The position numbers and the translations under genes are program-made. This document shows positions 1-9,315 of a stretch of DNA of 64,000 nucleotides, piece after piece. Source of the DNA: Hyperoodon ampullatus (lineage: Eukaryota; Chordata; Mammalia; Artiodactyla; Ziphiidae); the NCBI GenBank assembly GCA_949752795.1, contig OX457062.1, positions 91,873,777 through 91,937,776 of the forward strand. The letters are read 5' to 3'. The first letter of the stretch is position 1. Every line of letters starts with the position of its first letter. The notes below the pieces were generated by a model. That model saw only the letters and a program-made list of their open reading frames with translations. It was not told where the DNA came from and searched no databases.

Positions 1-74
1 CCAAGATGAAATAGACCAGGGACCTGTTTTCTAAGATGAACTCCTTGCAGCACCTTGTATTTTTACAGTTTTTC

Positions 75-213
75 GTTCTCTGTCTTTTTTTTTTTTTTTT
101 TTTGGCCGTGTTATGAGCACACGCAGGATCTTAGTTCCCTGACCAGGGATCGAACCTGTGCCTCCTGCAGTAGAAGCAGGGAGTCTTAACCACTGGACCG
201 CCAGGGAAATCCC
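75..213 (-). mobile_element. Short tRNA-derived SINE (CHR/Bov-tA-like)
   Basis: Read on the minus strand, it starts with a GGGATTTCCCTGGCGGTCCAG head, has a tRNA-like B box and ends in an A tail (the T run at 85-103). An 11-bp direct repeat, tacagtttttc, flanks it at 64-74 and 214-224. It has none of the internal repeats of the longer SINE types. Non-autonomous and probably mobilised by L1. Confidence 0.9.
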
Positions 214-261
214 TACAGTTTTTCATAACCAGCATCTCCTTCAGTCTTCAAGATGGCTTCA

Positions 262-355
262 TGAAGTGGTGAATACTATACCCATTTTACAGATGAGGAA
301 GCTGAGAGCAAAGAGATTAAGTCACTTGTCCCAGGGGGCCCAGAAGCAGCCTTTC
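262..355 (-). mobile_element. MIR fragment
   Basis: The stretch cccattttacagatgaggaa followed by a decayed 'gattaagtcacttgtccca' is the antisense of the conserved MIR core. Only the core and part of one flank remain. Confidence 0.75.
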
Positions 356-1620
356 TGATCTCAATGCTCCATTTTCAGGAATGTCACTACTCCACCTGTC
401 ACCCTGGCTCTGAACACAGGTGTGTCTGAGATGGACAGTGTGTCAGAACAGCCAGAGCAACACCTGATGGTGAGCAGGGAGAGAAGATGAAGGAGAGGAG
501 TGAAGCTCTGTCACAGGCTGGCGAACATCATGCCTCACCTTTGGCCCTGAAGGCACTCCCTCCCCGCCCCCCCTTTTCATACACATACCAAACCACATGC
601 ATAGAAATAGATTCTAGCTGGCCTGGTGCCAGGAGCTTGGATAGGTCCATGTATAGACTTCAGATTGCCTAAGGCAGTTGGGACTGATTTCCACAATTTA
701 CAGAGCAAGATGGAGGGGAAGCCGTAGCGAGATGACATTTCTGGGGATGAATGACATTTCTGGAACTTCACTTCCTCTCTTTCTCTCTCTGAGAGAAGTG
801 ATTAAAAACCCTTTTCCTTCAGCAATGACCTTGCAAAGGAAATTGGCTTCAGTGCTTTGAAGCTTAGAGGGAGGCCGCACACCCAGCCCTTTGTGCTGTA
901 TTCCTGCCAAAGGATGCTCCGGAGGGTAGAGCAGGGTGCCAGCAGCAGGCTGGAAGGAGACAAGAGGGGACAAAAAATGAGACCCGGCTGGATTTTTCCA
1001 CCAGGCTAGCAGTTCTGTCAGACTGTGCCCTCTGTTTCACAGTCCCCTGCATTGTAGGTTTCATATATTTAACAGCCGGGACCTATAAAACGGGACATCA
1101 GATGTCACAGGAAAAGGATGGGTCAGGCTCAGGGGAAGCCCTGGAATTTCCTTTCCTGGAGATCTCCAGGAGTGAAATGAGAGACGCCCATGCTGGGAGA
1201 ATGTATTGCTCTTCCCTCCTGTCTGGACCACTGTCCAAACCTCTCTCTCTTTCTCCAAGTCCCACCCTTTTCTTAAAAGCCTCTCCTGACCCTTCCAGGC
1301 ATTCATGCTCCCTAAGGTCAGAGACTCTGACCAATGGAGTCTCACCGACTGACGAGTGAGAAAGCGGATGATGCCTGAGATGACCTTGGATGGTACCCAG
1401 CTCCGGAGTCTGCTGTCCCTGGGCTGTTTTGTGGGGAGTGGGGAGGGGTTTCTCAGGGCTGTACTCCACTGTCAGACCCCAGAGGCTAAATTCCAGCTTG
1501 TGTGGGTGGTGGATGCAGCCCGGGTGCCAGGAGAGACCTGGTAGGAGGAGGAGAGGAGGGTCATCCAAGGAGCTGGACTTTGCTCAAGCCTGGTTTCGTT
1601 GGTCAGCAGAAGGATCTGGG
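356..1620. other. No recognised feature
   Basis: I recognise no repeat or coding exon here. A 156-codon antisense open frame (1098-1568) has no motif I recognise and low-complexity composition, so I treat it as chance. Confidence 0.5.
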
Positions 1621-1860
1621 ACGCACAACAACCCACGGGAGGGAAACGGGGCTGCTCGCTCCCGGAGAGGCTCCGAAGCAGCCTGGCCACCCAAGTCCAG
1701 CAAGTTCATGTTCGTGGCGCCCGGAAGTCATGAGGGCCTCGCGGGAGGGAAGCGGAGCGGCTGGGCTCCTTGCTAGGGGTTTGTGTTCTCCAAGCAGAGA
1801 CCCTCGGGCCTCAGGATCTAAAGAGGTCAGCACTCCTCCCCGGAGACCGGCAAAGACTGT
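1621..1860. promoter_or_regulatory. Small CpG-rich island
   Basis: By hand count this 240-bp stretch holds about 16 CpG dinucleotides at about 64% G+C, giving an observed/expected ratio near 0.66, while surrounding DNA is CpG-poor. It is not one of the CpG-rich SINEs. It could be a weak promoter or enhancer CpG island. No exon with convincing splice sites is visible beside it. Confidence 0.4.
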
Positions 1861-2569
1861 AAATCTGGAATACTGGATTCCTAATGCAGGTCCCTGCCAA
1901 GCGGGAAGCTGAGTAACCACTACATGGACTGACTTAGACCTTAAACTGAGGGACCTGAAATGAAGCAAATAGGATCTGGAGTTGTGCTCCTTCAGCTGAA
2001 TTCTGTCACGAGCCCAGATGTTCATTTATTTACTCATTTATTTACAACCAACACAGGGGCTCTATTTCTGTGGTTGATTCATATTTTTGCTTGTTTGGGT
2101 TTAGTTTTGCTTTTTGAAACACTTCGCGAATATACTGGTACTAGGTTCAAATCGATAATTCTTAATATTCACTGTTGGGGGTGGGGGAAACCCAGAACAT
2201 GAAAGTGTTCTATGAACTGAAAGTAAATTGAACAGATATTTTTGTCTGGGCAAGTTCCTATAGAAATCTGAATCACATTACAATGTTAGTGCTTACGAGA
2301 GCTGGAGGTTAAAGCCAATCTACAGTCCTTAATTTTTCATGGAAAATAAATTTCGTCATTTTTCAAGTGAAAAGAGTGAATAACTTAGAAGTACTTTTAC
2401 ATTATTGGGGTTTACTTTGATGACTGAAAGTGAATCTATGTATCAGTAAGCATTTTTCAAGTAAGTAATAATCAAAATCCCTAAGAACAGTTGGTTTTTA
2501 AGTTAGATTTCCTACACTAATCCTCTTGTCTCATTTACACAATTATTATCTCCCACTAAAGCAGGACTT
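1861..2569. other. No recognised feature
   Basis: This is AT-rich DNA with a short (TTTA)-rich patch near 2023-2045. I recognise no gene or repeat family. Confidence 0.5.
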
Positions 2570-2597
2570 CTGCTTAAAAAAAAAAAAAAAAAGTGTC

Positions 2598-2961
2598 GGG
2601 CTTCCCTGGTGACGGAGTGGTTAAGAATCCGCCTGCCAACGCAAGGGGCACGGGTTCGAGCCCTGGTCCGGGAAGACCCCACATGCTGTGGAGCAACTAA
2701 GCCCGTGCGCCACAACTACTGAGCCTGCACTCTAGAGCCTGAGAGCCACAACTACTGAGCCCACGTGCTGCAACTACTGAAGCCTGTGCGCCTAGAGCCC
2801 GTGCTCTGCAAGAAGAGAAGCCCCCGTAATGAGAAGCCCGCACACCACAACAAAGAGTAGCCCCTGCTCGCCGCAACTAGAGAAAGCCCGCATACAGCAA
2901 CAAAGACCCGACGCAGCCATAAATAAATAAATAAAATAAAATAAAATTTAAAAAAGAGAAA
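2598..2961 (+). mobile_element. Long-type CHR SINE (~300 bp)
   Basis: The tRNA-related head has a good B box (GGTTCGAGCCC). Repeated 'gccacaactactgagcc' modules follow, then the gacccgacgcagcc end and an (AAAT)n tail. A degenerate direct repeat of about 27 bp (tgctta...aagtgtc at 2570-2597, and 2962-2989) flanks it. A second SINE later entered its 3' target copy. Confidence 0.93.
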
Positions 2962-2991
2962 TGCCTTAAAAAATAAATTAAAAAGTGTCTA

Positions 2992-3207
2992 GGGGCTTCC
3001 CTGGTGGTGCAGTGGTTGAGAGTCCGCCTGCCGATGCAGGGGACACGGGTTCGTGCCCCGGTCCGGGAAGATCCCACATGCCGCGGAGCGGCTGGGCCCG
3101 TGAGCCATGGCCGCTGGGCCTGCACGTCCGGAGCCTGTGCTCCACAACGGGAGAGGCCACAACAGTGAGAGGCCCGCTTACCGCAAAAAAAAAAAAAAAA
3201 AAAAAAA
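2992..3207 (+). mobile_element. Short GC-rich CHR SINE (deletion type, ~190 bp)
   Basis: Full-length copy from ggggcttccctgg to a long A tail. The duplication aaaaagtgtcta lies at 2980-2991 and 3208-3219. It landed in the right-hand target duplication of the 2598-2961 SINE, so it is younger than that element. Confidence 0.95.
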
Positions 3208-3409
3208 AAAAAGTGTCTAAATAATGAGTCCTATTTCACTTTAAAAGTAATATAATTACACTTTTATAAGAAATAAACATGCAAAGATATATCTACCAGC
3301 CCCATCTTAGTGTTCAGTCCCTCGAAGCTGGTCTCCATCCACCCTCTTCCTTCCGCCCATCCCCTCGCCCCCCGTCCTCTGTACCACGGCCCGCACCCAG
3401 CTCGTGCAG

Positions 3410-3650
3410 TGGTGGTTCACAGCATCCACAGACTCTGGAGTGGAGCAGCTTACGTTCAATCATAGCTGTGTCACTGTGTGACCATGGGCAATTTACTCAA
3501 CCTCTCTGAGCATCAGTTGCCTCCTGTGTAAAATGGGAATACTCATAGGACCTGCCTCATATGGTTCTGTGAATCAGGTGAAATAAAACACAAGGCACTT
3601 AGCACTTTACGTGGCATATACTGAGCTCTCAGTAAACATTGGCTGTCATC
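3410..3650 (+). mobile_element. MIR
   Basis: A near-complete MIR. It shows 'gactctggagtggag', then 'tgtgtgaccatgggcaattt', 'cctctctgagcatcagttgc', the core 'gtaaaatgggaatactc' and the tail 'gagctctcagtaaacattgg'. Confidence 0.9.
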
Positions 3651-3729
3651 CTCGTCCTGGGACAATGAATAAGTCACCCTTTTCAGGGTCAGCCATCCTC
3701 TTTCAGATCACATGCCATTTCATCAGGAA

Positions 3730-4029
3730 ACATGTCAGGAAAGCCAATCCCTTTTTCTTCACCTGGGAAAATCGAGCTCACACTTCCGAGACTCAGTTCA
3801 AATGCCAGCTTTCTAAAGCTTTTTATGGCAACCCCTTAGTCCCCCCTCCCCCGACTTGAAAGCTGGATGGCACCTCTTACTTAACCTAGCCACAGTCTAC
3901 TGAAAGTACGTCTTTAGGTCTTGCTTTTCCACAAAATATGGGAGTATTCAGAGTGCAGAACTGAATATTCTTCCTCTTTGCCCTGTAGATGCCAAGACAC
4001 CAAGCAGACACTCAATAAATATTTATTGA
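3730..4029 (+). mobile_element. L2 3' end (left part, split by SINE)
   Basis: 'agactcagttcaaatgccag' and the terminal 'cactcaataaatatttattg' match the 3' end of L2. The final bases continue after the SINE at 4354-4376, so the SINE interrupts it. Confidence 0.75.
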
Positions 4030-4352
4030 GGGACTTCCCTGGTGGCACAGTGGTTAAGAATCCTCCTGTCAATGCAGGGGATACGGACTTGAGCCCTGGT
4101 CCGGGAAGATCCCACATGCCGTGGAGCAACTAAGCCCGCGAGCCACAACTACTGAGCCCACATGCCACAACTACTGAAGCTCGTGTGCCTAGAGCCCATA
4201 CTCCACAACAAGAGAAGCCACCACAATGAGAAGCCCGCGTACTGCAATGAAGAGTAGCCCCCGCTCACCACAACTAGAGAGAAAGCCCGCGCGCAGCAAC
4301 AAAGACCCAATGCAGCCACAAATAAATAAATAAATATTTAAAATTAAAAAAT
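4030..4352 (+). mobile_element. Long-type CHR SINE
   Basis: It has the gggacttccctggtggcaca head, internal ccacaactactgagcc repeats, a 'gacccaatgcagcc' end and an (AAAT)n tail. The flanking duplication is about 12 bp (aatatttattga at 4018-4029, a close copy at 4353-4365) and lies inside the L2 terminus. Confidence 0.93.
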
Positions 4353-4379
4353 ATATATTTATTGAATGAATAAAACCAA

Positions 4380-4910
4380 ATGGAATCAAATGACATCTGT
4401 GCGGATGCCAGGATTTATGGGGCATATGGCTTTAGAGAAATATAATCCATATTATATCTTTTCAAGAAACCAGTTATTTCTGTGTGGAAATGAATTTTAC
4501 CCAATCGGATGTCACAGAGGGTGGGATAAAAGGAGAAATTAGAGGAGAAATTAAGGGAACAACTTCAGGGTTTTGCCATCTGTCAGGGAAGGATGTGTTA
4601 TCCATCTTGTAGGTAAGTGCCTTAAAAGCTTAATGAAAAAGCAATACTCTTGAGCCACTGCCCAGCCCCAAACATAGAAACTCTTGCGTCAAGACGATCT
4701 GATGCAATGCAAATAACTTAACATCGATTTGCCAAATCAGGGAGTGAGCAGTAGAAGTAGTAACAAAATAGTCCCACTCTTGAAAGGAACCTTTTTGGAA
4801 GATAAGATTGCTGTTTTATTTTAGTACAGCCCAGAAAGGTGGGAAGCAAAGATACTTCTCCTGAGAATCAGGTGTCAGTAAGACATTCAGGTAGCTACCA
4901 AAAGTGGTGG
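4380..4910. other. No recognised feature
   Basis: Unique-looking AT-rich DNA. A small duplication of ggagaaatta occurs near 4530-4555. Nothing else stands out. Confidence 0.5.
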
Positions 4911-4947
4911 GGGTGGCGGAGCATGGGGGGTGGCGGAGCATGGGGAG
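4911..4947 (+). repeat. 17-bp tandem duplication
   Basis: The unit ggtggcggagcatgggg occurs twice with a period of 17 bp in a purine-rich tract. Confidence 0.8.
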
Positions 4948-4949
4948 TG

Positions 4950-5118
4950 GAAGGATATTCATTGTTCACTGGATGCCAGGCACCATCCTAGGTCCTTGAC
5001 ATGAAACATAATGCTCAAAAGAACCTCAGAGATAAACACTATCATCCCCATTGTATTGATGGGGAAGTGGAGTCTAGATGAGGTTAAGTGAGCAAGTCAA
5101 GATCAAACGCTCACAGGT
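4950..5118 (-). mobile_element. MIR
   Basis: The antisense MIR order is present: 'actggatgccaggcaccatc', then 'atcatccccattgtattgat', then 'gaggttaagtgagcaag'. It is substantially diverged. Confidence 0.75.
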
Positions 5119-5184
5119 GGCCTTTTGCTCTGTATTAAAATTCCACCACCAGCAACCTCAGCGTGGAAAAACGGTCTTATCTAA

Positions 5185-5900
5185 ATCTTTCTCCACTATA
5201 TATAATCTATCCTTCTCACTATTGTTACAGTAATTTTCCTAAAGCTAGTTGAGTTAAACTTTCCACTCCTTTAAAACTGTCAATGGGGCTTCCCTGGTGG
5301 CGCAGTGGTTGAGAGTCCGCCTGCCGATGCAGGGGACACAGGTTCGTGCCCCAGTCCGGGAAGATCCCACATGCCGCAGAGCGGCTGGGCCCGTGAGCCA
5401 TGGCCACTGAGCCTGCGCGTCCGGAGCCTGTGCTCCGCAACGGGAGAGGCCACAACAGTGAGAGGCCCGCATACCACAAAAAAAAAAAAAAACACTGTCA
5501 ATGGTCTTTTACATTCACAAAATAAAAATTCAAATACTCAAACTCATGAAGGTCACATTCTTGGCAGGTTCAGTTCCCACTCATTGGTCTTCCATTTCCC
5601 ATCCTCCATCCTCCTGTGCTCCTTTATCATACTATGTACTGATAATAGCAACCTCAGGTCCTTGGCTCAGGCCTCTCCTCGGTTGTTTTGCTGTCTACTC
5701 ACTGAAAGCCAATTCATCCTTTTCCTGGATCTTCTGCTTCTCCTTCCCTGTGGGTTCCTCCTCTACATTTCAACAATTCCTTCCAAATCTTCAGCCTCAC
5801 TTTTCCCTTTGGTTCAAAGCTACTCTGATCAGGCACCTCGCCACTAAAATTGCTCCCCCACAAGCCCCCAAGAGTTCTCCACGTCAAAAATCATGTGAGA
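5185..5900 (+). mobile_element. L2 fragment split by a SINE
   Basis: 'cagtaattttcctaaagcta' and 'ccactcctttaaaactgtca' followed after the SINE by 'tcttttacattcacaaaat' correspond to the L2 segment 'agagtgatctttctaaagc ... ctgcttaaaaccctcc'. Downstream text is C/T-rich and L2-like but increasingly diverged. The right boundary is uncertain. Confidence 0.6.
5287..5493 (+). mobile_element. Short GC-rich CHR SINE
   Basis: Full-length deletion-type SINE. The duplication actgtcaatgg lies at 5276-5286 and 5494-5504. The upstream ttaaaa fits L1 endonuclease priming. It interrupts the L2 fragment. Confidence 0.95.
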
Positions 5901-5904
5901 AATA

Positions 5905-6035
5905 AGGGCTAATATTGACTGAACCTTCAGATGCTGAATATGGTACCGTCACTTCAGTTTATAGATGGGGGCTCCGTGTGAAATTCACTAGCTTGTCTCA
6001 GGTCACTCGGAAAGCAGCGGTAAGAATTTGAACCA
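5905..6035 (-). mobile_element. MIR fragment
   Basis: 'cagtttatagatggggg ... ttgtctcaggtcactcgg ... gtaagaatttgaac' follows the antisense MIR core and right flank. Confidence 0.65.
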
Positions 6036-6039
6036 TCAC

Positions 6040-7455
6040 AGTCCGCTCAGTGGGCTTTTGGAATTTCAGCCTCTCGTGGCCTCTCAACAGCATTTCACGT
6101 CACTGATGCTCCCTTTGCTCTCTACTTGCTACCTTGCTGACACTATACCCTTTGGGTTTTCTGCTGTTTTCTCTAGCTGTTCCTTCTCAGCTTGCTTTGT
6201 TATCTCTGACTCTTCTGCAGGCCTTCTTTTTTTTTTTTTTTTTTTTTTTTTGTTTTTTGTTTTTTGTTTTTGCGGTACACGGGCCTCTCACTGTTGTGGC
6301 CTCTCCCGCTGTGGAGCACAGGCTCCGGACGTGCAGGCTCAGAGGCCATGGCTCACGGGCCCAGCCGCTCCGCAGCATGTGGGATCTTTCCCAGACCAGG
6401 GCACGAACCCGTGTCCCCTGCACCGGCAGGCGGACTCTCAACCACTGCGCCACCAGGGAAGCCCTGCAGGCCTTCTAATTGCTGGTATTCCTCAGGTGTC
6501 TGTCCAGTCTTTCTTTCCCTATTCTGCTCACTCTCTCTAGGAGATCACAGCCGCTCCCATGGCTGAGACTCCCACCTGTACACACTGATGCTCTGTGTAC
6601 CATCCATGTCTCCCTCTTAACCTTTGTGCTTCTGTAACACATTCTTTACTGTTAATCTCTGCTGGAATATCTTGCTTGTACTAAACCTCACGTGTTCAAA
6701 CACCAAACTCACCTTTTCCCCCTGCAAACCTGTTTCTCTCCAGATTCTCTCAGTAACACACCATCCATCCCACTTCCCACATGAGAAGCTTAAGATCAAC
6801 TCCTAACTTCTTCCTCTCTTTCCTTTCATGCCCAAGTCTGCTCCTGAATTTATTCCACCCCGGTCTCTTCAATCTGTCACCTCCTCTCTCTAAGCCACCA
6901 TTGCTGCTCACTCTGACTACCGCGGCAGCTTCCAGTTTTGCCATTTCCAATTTATTCTCCAGATATGCAGCCATCACACCACTCTTCTGCTTAAAACATC
7001 CATAGCTCCCTATTTCCTTTAGGATAAAGTTCCAGGACCTCACCATGGCTAACAAGCCTGTCTGACAGATTTTCTGGCCCCTCCTAGCCTTTCTTAAGGC
7101 CACTCCCCCTTCTCTATATGCTCTTGTCACATTAGATTTCTTTCCATTCTTTGAACACATCTTCTCACAACGGAGCAAGGGAACACGTACTTCTCTGTCC
7201 CTCTCCTACGCCAATATCTCGGCTCATTTTTCATATCCCAGGTTACATCTTCTGGGTTGCTTTCCCTGATCCCTTAGACTAAGCTCTCACTTACCTATCC
7301 TCATGACATCCTGCATTTCTCTTGCCCAGTATTCAGTGTGCTTGTAATGACTTATGTAGTGTTTTTCTTCCTCCTTGCTGTGTATATATATGTATTTGAC
7401 TGTTATTCTCAGTGCTGAGGGAAGTACAGGGCATGTGGTAGATACTCAGCAAAAA
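6040..7455 (+). mobile_element. L2 LINE remnant with reverse-transcriptase traces
   Basis: Translation around 6080-6120 reads like the decayed 'SAAFDTVDH' region. Just after the inserted SINE, GIPQVSVQSFFPYSAHSL corresponds to the RT motif GVPQGSVLGPLLF. Further on come the conserved 'cttctgcttaaaacatccat' and 'aggataaagttccaggac' L2 segments, and a 3' end near 7440-7455 (gtagatactcagcaaa). Many frameshifts and stops make it inactive. Confidence 0.8.
6228..6463 (-). mobile_element. Short GC-rich CHR SINE
   Basis: Antisense full-length copy with a T/G-interrupted tail (tttttttgttttttg). The duplication ctgcaggccttct lies at 6215-6227 and 6464-6476. It splits the L2 RT remnant. Confidence 0.95.
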
Positions 7456-7539
7456 CGAACAGCCTGGCCCCAACACCACCTGGTATAGGAAACCCTCCTG
7501 CATCCTCCCAGGCTTCTCTCTGTGCTCCCACAGCCTGTA

Positions 7540-7680
7540 GGTTTTCATTCTGCCTTGGTTAATATTTAATGTTGTACCTGTCTTTCTCCTCCATAAGCTT
7601 ACGAGCTTATGGAGGAAAAGGACCAGGTCTTCACTCGACATGCCTTACATTCTAGCATGATGCCAAAGGTGTTTATTAAG
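7540..7680 (+). mobile_element. L2 3'-end fragment with hairpin
   Basis: 'agcttatggaggaaaaggac' followed by 'caggtcttcact' resembles the L2 'agctccttgagggcaggga ... tctt' segment. A perfect 13-bp inverted repeat (7587-7599 / 7604-7616, loop tacg) lies within it. Confidence 0.55.
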
Positions 7681-7899
7681 GAGGAAAAAGCTAAAAGCCT
7701 GAGCCTTGTACGTTACCAGTCCTCTGCATTCCTCAGAGTCAGGCATGCAGAATGAGGCTGTGTCCCCCTCAAAATTCTAGGGATGAGTTACCCATTTCTG
7801 AAAGGAGCTGGAGAAACACCGAGAGGCAGCAGGGGCTGTACTTTAGCATTAGACGTTTTTAATCTGTGCATTTAGAAAATGGGCCATAGCATTGAAATA

Positions 7900-8416
7900 A
7901 GGAGAAATTATGAACCGTTCTCAACTTGCCCATCTTCCTCATTCCCCTTTCTCTATCGGCTACCAAAGCATGCTAACTATGGTGGCTGTACCGCCTGTGC
8001 TCCATCTACAGCTCCTCTGTCTTGGGCCAGGACAGCTTCATCTCTCACCTGGCAAGTCTGCTCTGGTGTCCCCTAGTCCTTTCTCCTCTTTTATACACTG
8101 TCTGCATTGCTGTCAGAGTTATTATTCTAGAATTGAGACTGGACCATATTACCTCTGCTTAAGTCTTTAGAGAGTCGCTGTTACCTACAGGATAAAATCT
8201 TTTCCATTTGGCATGCAAGGTGCTTCACGATGGTGCCCAAATCTACCTTTCTTTACTCAACCCCGCCATTTCCCTCCCACACATCTCAAGAACCCCTGAA
8301 CTCTCTCTCCTTTAATACATTGTTTCCTTCCTTGTCTTTGTCCATGCTCAGGCCCTCTGCCCGGAACACTGTTCCCGTTTCCACACATACCTGCCTTCCA
8401 TGTACTTTTCTATATT
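7900..8416 (+). mobile_element. L2 fragment
   Basis: 'gactggaccatattacctct', 'taagtctttagagagtcgct', 'gataaaatcttttccatttg' and 'ccctctgcccggaacactgt' are successive L2 3' segments. The terminal part is displaced by the LTR and SINE to about 9262-9315. Confidence 0.75.
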
Positions 8417-8731
8417 TGTAACAGGGAAGAGCCAAATCGACTACATGTTGGATCTGTTTCTTTTACTTTAACCTTTGCTCTCCGCTGCTTTTGTTCACTG
8501 AAAGGATACTGTCTATACATAATGGCCTGCCTCGGGGAACCCTGCCCCTCTGCCTGAATGTAAAACCAAAGTGCCTTTGTTCAGGCAAACATCCGGACCC
8601 TGTCCACCTGTGGATGGCTGCAAGAAAGAAGAAATTAACACATCCCCTCCCTGAGGCTGGTCATTCCAGGGGATATTTGCAAAACTTATGTCCTTTTTAC
8701 CTTTCTTCCTCATCTCCTCCCCTTCTCTGTG

Positions 8732-8739
8732 CTATAAAA
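8732..8739 (+). promoter_or_regulatory. LTR TATA box
   Basis: gctataaaag lies about 80 bp upstream of the AATAAA in the 8417-8905 LTR. This is the normal U3/R arrangement. Confidence 0.55.
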
Positions 8740-8817
8740 GAAACTGGCATCCAAGCCCCGATAAGATGATTATTTTGAGACTTTATTCTGCCATCTTCTC
8801 TGTCTACCAGCTTTCTG

Positions 8818-8823
8818 AATAAA
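8818..8823 (+). promoter_or_regulatory. LTR polyadenylation signal
   Basis: AATAAA in the R region of the probable LTR, followed by a T/G-containing U5-like segment. Confidence 0.55.
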
Positions 8824-9044
8824 TACGTCTTCCTTGCCTCAACACCTTGTCTACGATTCACTGGCCTGTCATGTGGCGAGCAGAGCCAGCTTGGAGTTGG
8901 TAACAAATACACTCTGGACAGTACAGTGGAGTTAACTGTTCCTACCAGGGACTCGTCTGTTTGGCTTCTGTCAAGCTGTGTTTGCCTTTACTGACCCAAA
9001 GAAGATAGAGAAATGTCTTTTGCTTCTTTAAATCTCCGGCATCT

Positions 9045-9254
9045 GGGACTTCCCTGGTGGTCCAGTAGGTAAGACTGCACGGTCCCAATACAGGAGGCCT
9101 GCGTTCGATCCCTGGTGAGGGACCTATATCCCACATGCATGCCGCAACTAAGAGTTCGCACGCCACAACTAAGAAGTCCGCATGCTGCAACGAAGACCCG
9201 GTACATCCAAAATAAATATAAAAAATTTTTAAATGCTTTAAAAATCAATCAATC
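9045..9254 (+). mobile_element. Short tRNA-derived SINE (CHR/Bov-tA-like)
   Basis: Gggacttccctggtggtcca head, B box gttcgatccc, and 'ccgcaactaag' modules, ending in an A-rich tail with (AATC)n. The duplication aatctccggcatct at 9031-9044 has a copy with one mismatch at 9255-9268. Confidence 0.92.
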
Positions 9255-9315
9255 AATCTCTGGCATCTATCATATACTAGGTGCTCAGTAAATGCTGAAT
9301 AAATAAAGGAATGAA
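9255..9315 (+). mobile_element. L2/MIR terminal fragment
   Basis: 'actaggtgctcagtaaatgc' followed by 'tgaataaataaagg' is the classic 3' terminus of L2 or MIR. It is probably the displaced end of the L2 at 7900-8416. Confidence 0.6.

Larger units (their letters stand above)
8417..8905 (+). mobile_element. Solo-LTR-like element (ERV1-type, probable)
   Basis: The stretch begins TGTAACAGGG and ends GGTAACA. It contains a TATA box (8733-8739) and a downstream poly(A) signal (8818-8823) at LTR-like spacing. Its region after the poly(A) signal (ccttgcctcaacaccttgtc) resembles that of the LTR at 11649-12125. No gag, pol or env sequence follows, and I see no convincing target duplication, so the limits are provisional. 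Confidence 0.6.

Noticed and set aside
1098..1568. 156-codon antisense open frame near the CpG island
   Set aside because: No domain or signal, low-complexity, and no splice sites that link it to other frames.
5287..5400. tRNA gene (A and B box sequence)
   Set aside because: The boxes belong to SINE heads. The copies do not fold into a standard cloverleaf with anticodon arm and are followed by the SINE body.
6028..6540. 170-codon open frame with protein-like composition
   Set aside because: It joins an L2 RT fossil to an antisense SINE. The continuity is accidental.
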